Shown here: positions 7,006 to 9,929 of the stretch, in pieces
How the letters are laid out: each line of letters starts with the position of its first letter
How positions within the stretch are numbered: the first letter of the stretch is position 1
Source: Bacillota bacterium
GTDB taxonomy: Bacteria; Bacillota; Clostridia; Peptostreptococcales; Anaerovoracaceae
Reading direction: 5' to 3'
Length of the DNA: 9,929 bases
Assembly: GCA_029266295.1 (NCBI GenBank)
Contig: JAQSXD010000160.1
Location: 1 to 9,929, forward strand
The notes under the pieces: generated by a model
Told to the model about the DNA's origin: nothing
Seen by the model: only the letters and a program-made list of their open reading frames with translations
Databases searched by the model: none
Made by a program: the position numbers and the translations under genes

Positions 7006-7051
7006 CCAGCGGCGCAAAGCGTAATATTACTTACAATTAAAAGGGAGCACG

Positions 7052-7903
7052 ATGAAAATATTATATTTAGACTGCACTTCCGGAATCAGCGGCGATATGA
7101 CCCTTGGGGCACTGCTGGATCTGGGTGTTGATAAAGATTTCTTTCTAGAGGAACTAAGCAAACTGGGTGTTGACGGTTACGAAGTGAAGATACAAAAAAA
7201 GGACAGGCACAGTATCCAGATGATGGATGTCGATGTGATACTTACCGGAGAAGCCCATGTGAACCATGAACACGTACACGAGACACATGAACACGTGCAC
7301 GAAGCACATGAACACAGTCACGACCATGATCACCATCACGACCACAGTCACTCGAACGAACGAAATTTATCAATGATTCAGGAAATCATTGATAACAGTA
7401 CCATTTCCAATGGAGCGAAGGAAATCAGCAAGAAAATCTTTGAGGAGATTGCAAAGGCCGAGGCAAAGGTTCATGGCAAATCCATCGATCAGGTTCATTT
7501 TCATGAGGTGGGAGCCATTGATTCCATTGTCGATATTGTCGGTGTGGCAATTTGCGTGGCAGCCCTTGATGTTGATGTAATTTACGCTTCGCCCCTTCAT
7601 GACGGAAACGGGTTCATACAATGCCGTCACGGCTTGCTTCCGGTTCCGGTTCCGGCAGTCATGGCAATGCTCGAGGGTTCGGGTATTCCGATGGTTCAGG
7701 AAGATGTGAATACAGAAATGATAACCCCAACGGGGATGGGAATTGTAAAATGCCTGGCGCAGGATTATATCAAACTCCCCCAAATGAGCATTGATAAAAT
7801 CGGATACGGCCTAGGCAAGCGGGAAACCGGCAGGTTCGGAGCGGTCAGAGCGATTCTGGGGACGGCGCATCAGTTAAAATCCATGAATGCACTGATTGAA
7901 TGA
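7052..7903 (+). CDS. larC1: LarC1, N-terminal half of the NPN nickel-insertion protein
   Basis: LarC inserts nickel into the dithio-pincer nucleotide in a CTP-dependent reaction, completing the LarA cofactor. This 283-residue protein matches only the N-terminal part (LarC1): LDCTSGISGDMTLGALLDLG (6-25), FHEVGAIDSIVDIVG (150-164), YASPLHDGNGF (178-188), HGLLPVPVPAVMAML (193-207), TPTG (225-228) and GYGLGKRETG (251-260). A histidine-rich segment at 69-100 has 16 histidines in 32 residues, as expected of a nickel-holding insert. Full LarC proteins are about 400 residues; in L. plantarum LarC2 is reached by ribosomal frameshifting. Here no frame after the stop at 7901-7903 encodes LarC2: a chemoreceptor follows. 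LarC2 must be elsewhere or lost. The ATG follows AAGGGAG and the gene starts 46 bp after the CoA-transferase. Confidence 0.9.
   Translation: MKILYLDCTSGISGDMTLGALLDLGVDKDFFLEELSKLGVDGYEVKIQKKDRHSIQMMDVDVILTGEAHVNHEHVHETHEHVHEAHEHSHDHDHHHDHSHSNERNLSMIQEIIDNSTISNGAKEISKKIFEEIAKAEAKVHGKSIDQVHFHEVGAIDSIVDIVGVAICVAALDVDVIYASPLHDGNGFIQCRHGLLPVPVPAVMAMLEGSGIPMVQEDVNTEMITPTGMGIVKCLAQDYIKLPQMSIDKIGYGLGKRETGRFGAVRAILGTAHQLKSMNALIE
7268..7309 (+). repeat. Tandem 21-bp repeat coding the histidine-rich segment of LarC1
   Basis: Two 21-bp units (7268-7288 and 7289-7309) begin GAACACGT and end CACAT. They differ at about three positions and encode the heptads EHVHETH and EHVHEAH. A partial third unit begins GAACAC at 7310. 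The repeat length is a multiple of three, so copy-number change would keep the frame. Confidence 0.8.
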
Positions 7904-7949
7904 GACAGATGAAGCATCGTGGATGCACTGGTTGAAAGAGGCAGATGAA
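7882..7949 (+). repeat. Degenerate direct repeat (36-bp period) at the larC1/chemoreceptor junction
   Basis: Bases 7882-7913 match 7918-7949 at 27 of 32 positions, sharing ATGCACTG and CAGATGAA blocks. The first copy contains the larC1 stop (TGA 7901-7903); the second lies just upstream of the chemoreceptor start. In the chemoreceptor frame it reads as repeated L-x-E-x-D-E. Confidence 0.7.
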
Positions 7950-7964
7950 AGCGCTATTTTACAT

Positions 7965-8781
7965 ATGAGAAAGATGGATAGTAACATGACGGATTTATTC
8001 GAATCAATAAAGAATGCAGCACCTGTCATGCAAAAAGTCTTCCCCTTTGACTGCATGATGGGTATGGCAGATCGGGAACGTTTTATCTTCTATCTGCCCC
8101 CCCGTTGGGAAAGCAATTGTAAAGGGTGACGGCATGTGGGAAGCAATGCATCACCGGAAGACGTTTTCCGCGATCATTCCCAAGGATGTATGGGGCGTCA
8201 CCTTTAAGAGTATTCAGACGCCCTTGTATGGCCAGAACGGTGAAGTAATCGGAGCCTTTGGTTTTGGGTACAGCCTTGAGAATCAGGAGATTTTGCAGGA
8301 TGCAGCCAGTACAATAGCGGCTTCTTCTCAACAGCTGACAGCTTCCAGTCTCCATCTTGCGGAGAATGCGAAGCTGCTTCAGCATAAAATGGATGCACTG
8401 CGGCAATCCGGAGAAGGAATGGTGGGAAGTCTGAAAAAATCAGATCAGGTCCTGGTATTCATAAAGGAAATTGCCACACAGTCCAATCTTCTGGGATTTA
8501 ATGCGCTGTTGGAAGCTGCAAGAGCAGGGCAATACGGCAGAGGCTTCTCTGTAGTAGCAGACGAAATGAGAAAGTTGTCTGTAAACAGCTTTTCAGCAGT
8601 AAAAGAGGCGCAGGAGATTCTGGAAGGGATTCAAATCGGGATGATGGGGCACGATGGGGAAATCCGAAAGGTTGACGAGATCAGCATGGTTCAGCAATCC
8701 GCCACACAAGATATTACCAATGCAATCGTATCCCTCTCCAAACTGGCAGAGGACATAAAGATCCTTGCGGATAAAGTATAA
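7965..8781 (+). pseudogene. Cytoplasmic methyl-accepting chemotaxis protein, frame broken in a C7 tract
   Basis: Two frames together make one soluble chemoreceptor. The first runs through DLFESIKNAAPVM to IFYLPP and stops at 8127-8129. Removing one C from the seven-C run at 8097-8103 joins it to a second frame reading PVGKAIVKGDGMWEAM and on to 8781, giving an ungapped protein of about 264-271 residues. The N-terminal half is a small ligand-sensor domain (core GVTFKSIQTPLYGQNGEVIGAF, about 8191-8256). The C-terminal half is the MCP signalling hairpin, with tip IATQSNLLGFNALLEAARAG and GRGFSVVADEMRKLS. No membrane helix is present. Starts at 7965 or 7986 are both possible; 7986 suits relatives better, and neither has a strong ribosome site. 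The shift may be a sequencing error, a true mutation, or slippage-based on/off switching. It lies between larC1 and larB. Confidence 0.82.
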
Positions 8782-8812
8782 TGGAGAGAAGAGAACAGAA
8801 AGGGGCAGTAAC

Positions 8813-9559
8813 ATGAGCAGCAATCATGTAATGCGTATTTTGGAAGAAGTGAAGGATGGCAGCCTGTCCATTGATGATGCATTCCTCAAACTGAAGCAGA
8901 CACCCTTCGAAGATATGGGGTTTGTAAAAATAGACCATCATCGGGCACTTCGCCAGGGAGCGTCCGAGGTGATCTATGGTGAGGGTAAAACAGCGCAGCA
9001 GATCATAGAAATTGCATCGGCAATGCTGAAACACGGGCAAAAGACAGTTTTAATCACCCGCCTGTCCTACGAGGCCGCTGCATCTGTACGCCAGCATCAT
9101 ACCATGTATTATAACGAAGCAGGACGCATTGGCGTAATCGGGTCTTTTCCAAAAGCAGACGGAAAAGGAAAGATCGTAATCGCAACAGGTGGTACCAGCG
9201 ATATTCCAGTCGCAGAGGAAGCCGCAGTCACTGCTGAAGCTCTTGGAAATCAGGTTACAAAGCTCTATGACGTTGGCGTGGCGGGAATCCACAGGTTATT
9301 CTCTCAACTGGATGAGATTATGAGTGCAAATGTTATTATCGCAATTGCAGGTATGGAAGGGGCACTGGCCAGTGTAATCGGTGGCATTGCCGACTGCCCC
9401 GTGATTGCGGTCCCAACCAGCGTTGGCTATGGGGCTGCTTTTCACGGTGTGGCAGCACTTCTTTCCATGTTGAATTCCTGCGCCAGCGGAATCAGCGTTG
9501 TAAATATCGACAACGGATTTGGAGCAGGGTATCTGGCAAGCATGATCAATCATCGGTAA
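8813..9559 (+). CDS. larB: LarB, NaAD carboxylase/hydrolase of nickel-pincer nucleotide synthesis
   Basis: LarB starts NPN synthesis: it carboxylates the pyridinium ring of nicotinic acid adenine dinucleotide and hydrolyses the phosphoanhydride, giving the biscarboxylic mononucleotide used by LarE. The protein has 248 residues, normal for the family. The N-terminal region has the LarB-typical KIDHHRALRQGASEVIYGEG (about residues 41-60). The C-terminal half is a PurE-like (AIR carboxylase) domain with VIATGGTSDIPVAEEAAVTA (about 123-142), YDVGVAGIHRL and AGMEGALASVIGG, then CPVIAVPTSVGYGA. The ATG at 8813 is preferred over the upstream in-frame TTG at 8765, because an AAAGGGG ribosome site lies 8 bases before it and 8765 is still inside the chemoreceptor gene. 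It is the last gene of the operon; with larC1 and larE it makes a near-complete cofactor set, lacking LarC2 and LarA. Confidence 0.94.
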   Translation: MSSNHVMRILEEVKDGSLSIDDAFLKLKQTPFEDMGFVKIDHHRALRQGASEVIYGEGKTAQQIIEIASAMLKHGQKTVLITRLSYEAAASVRQHHTMYYNEAGRIGVIGSFPKADGKGKIVIATGGTSDIPVAEEAAVTAEALGNQVTKLYDVGVAGIHRLFSQLDEIMSANVIIAIAGMEGALASVIGGIADCPVIAVPTSVGYGAAFHGVAALLSMLNSCASGISVVNIDNGFGAGYLASMINHR

Positions 9560-9576
9560 TGAGCCTAAAAATTAGC

Positions 9577-9605
9577 TTGACATTTACAACTATAAGGGAT
9601 AATAT
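9577..9605 (+). promoter_or_regulatory. Strong sigma-70-type promoter downstream of larB
   Basis: TTGACA (9577-9582), a 17-base spacer, then TAATAT (9600-9605): the -35 box is perfect, the spacing optimal and the -10 close to consensus. Transcription should start near 9612 and run right. It is the only housekeeping-type promoter in the window this close to consensus. Confidence 0.75.
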
Positions 9606-9611
9606 ATTATC

Positions 9612-9761
9612 TAGTGTTTCGCAGAGAGTGAAACCTGAACAGAAGTTCCTTATGAAATAGCTGAATAATACGGGCTGAAATAACAGCCGTTTTACATAAT
9701 TGCCAAGAAGGTGTATTGAATGCTAGAAGCATTCCTGTTTAACAGCACCCTTGGTTTTTTT
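9612..9761 (+). ncRNA. Structured leader or small RNA of unknown class
   Basis: This is the transcript expected between the promoter at 9577-9605 and the terminator at 9703-9761, about 150 nt with no convincing ORF. It contains successive stems: GTTTC/GAAAC (9616-9620 with 9630-9634), GAAC/GTTC (9637-9640 with 9645-9648), GGCTG/CAGCC (9673-9677 with 9684-9688), and the branched terminator stem. I compared it by eye with T-box, SAM, FMN, TPP, glycine, lysine, cobalamin and purine consensus words and matched none. It may be a riboswitch or attenuator for a gene beyond the window, or a free-standing small RNA. Confidence 0.5.
9703..9761 (+). terminator. Branched intrinsic terminator
   Basis: CCAAG (9703-9707), two unpaired A, then GGTG (9710-9713) pair with CACC (9746-9749) and CTTGG (9750-9754), directly followed by seven T (9755-9761). 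The enclosed 32 bases form two further hairpins: GAATGC/GCATTC (9718-9723 with 9729-9734) and CTG/CAG (9735-9737 with 9743-9745). The result is a three-way junction on top of the terminator stem. Confidence 0.75.
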
Positions 9762-9929
9762 ATTATGCAGGATATATTACTGTATTCTGCCAACCCCGGT
9801 TTTATCGTTGCAAACTCCTCAGTATCGGTAATTTCAGGTGTAAAGGATATATTGCTATAGTGAAACAGTGCATCCTAAACGACTGTCACAAACCGATACC
9901 TTAAAAATCATACAAACAAAATGCCGCAG
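9762..9929. other. Intergenic stretch with a foldable element, no gene seen
   Basis: No convincing coding region was found on either strand. A 31-codon frame starting at the ATG at 9765 has no clear ribosome site. GTATCGGT (9822-9829) pairs perfectly with ACCGATAC (9892-9899). Inside, GTG..CAGT can pair with ACTG.CAC (about 9861-9870 with 9881-9888), and AGGAT (9844-9848) can pair with ATCCT in that hairpin's loop, a possible pseudoknot. The words GGATATATTACTGTA and GGATATATTGCTATA form a near-direct repeat. Confidence 0.4.

Noticed and set aside
7021..7030. 10-bp palindrome GTAATATTAC before larC1
   Set aside because: It is a short AT-rich palindrome, expected by chance in such a gap; no second copy or promoter is associated.
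7896..8129. Separate small gene starting at TTG 7896
   Set aside because: Only the part after about 7965 looks like protein of the chemoreceptor sensor; the start lies in the repeat and the frame is better explained as the 5' part of the frameshifted MCP.
7896..8129. A frameshift-expressed LarC2 after larC1, as in Lactobacillus
   Set aside because: I read all three forward frames after the larC1 stop; none shows the LarC2 motifs, and the sequence is chemoreceptor instead.
8765..8812. Upstream TTG start for larB
   Set aside because: It lies inside the end of the chemoreceptor gene and adds a charged, non-family stretch; the ATG at 8813 has a ribosome site.
9612..9761. T-box leader
   Set aside because: An AGAGAG word is present near the 5' end, but the diagnostic GGTGGTACCGCG antiterminator sequence is absent.
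9765..9860. 31-codon frame after the branched terminator
   Set aside because: There is no ribosome site, and the sequence overlaps the foldable element; it is probably chance.

Overview
The window reads as accessory metabolism from an anaerobic, low-to-moderate GC Firmicute, most likely of class Clostridia. The evidence is strong AGGAG-type ribosome binding sites, tight co-directional gene spacing, a sigma-54 activator without a receiver domain, acetoacetate-type CoA chemistry and nickel-pincer cofactor genes. I cannot name a genus.

Layout. (1) Positions 1-1493, plus strand: the 3' part of a thiolase gene (5' end outside the window) and 16 bp later larE, the sulfur insertase of nickel-pincer nucleotide (NPN) synthesis. 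(2) 1500-1587: two hairpins, the second an intrinsic terminator between convergent genes. (3) 1608-3131, minus strand: a PAS / AAA+ / Fis-type HTH activator of sigma-54 RNA polymerase. (4) 3132-3468: divergent regulatory region with repeated TGCAACAAA / TATGCA elements and a well-formed -24/-12 promoter pointing right. (5) 3469-9559, plus strand, seven closely spaced loci: cyclase-family metallohydrolase, 3-hydroxyacid/3-hydroxyacyl-CoA dehydrogenase, a 99-residue protein of unknown family, CoA-transferase subunits A and B, larC1, a cytoplasmic chemoreceptor broken by a one-base shift in a C7 tract, and larB. (6) 9560-9929: no convincing gene, but a textbook sigma-70 promoter, a roughly 150-nt leader or small RNA ending in a branched terminator, and another foldable element.

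How it may work (inference). The cyclase-family enzyme opens or hydrolyses a substrate. The dehydrogenase oxidises a 3-hydroxy group, the CoA-transferase activates the 3-oxoacid, and the thiolase cleaves it to acetyl-CoA plus another acyl-CoA. The sigma-54 activator probably senses the substrate and switches on the operon. Three NPN cofactor genes (larE, larC1, larB) are interleaved with this route. This suggests that a LarA-family nickel racemase or epimerase, not present in the window, feeds the pathway with the right stereoisomer.

Main oddities: LarC is present only as its N-terminal half (no LarC2 domain follows); a degenerate 36-bp-period duplication sits exactly at the larC1/chemoreceptor junction; and the chemoreceptor reading frame is restored by removing one C.
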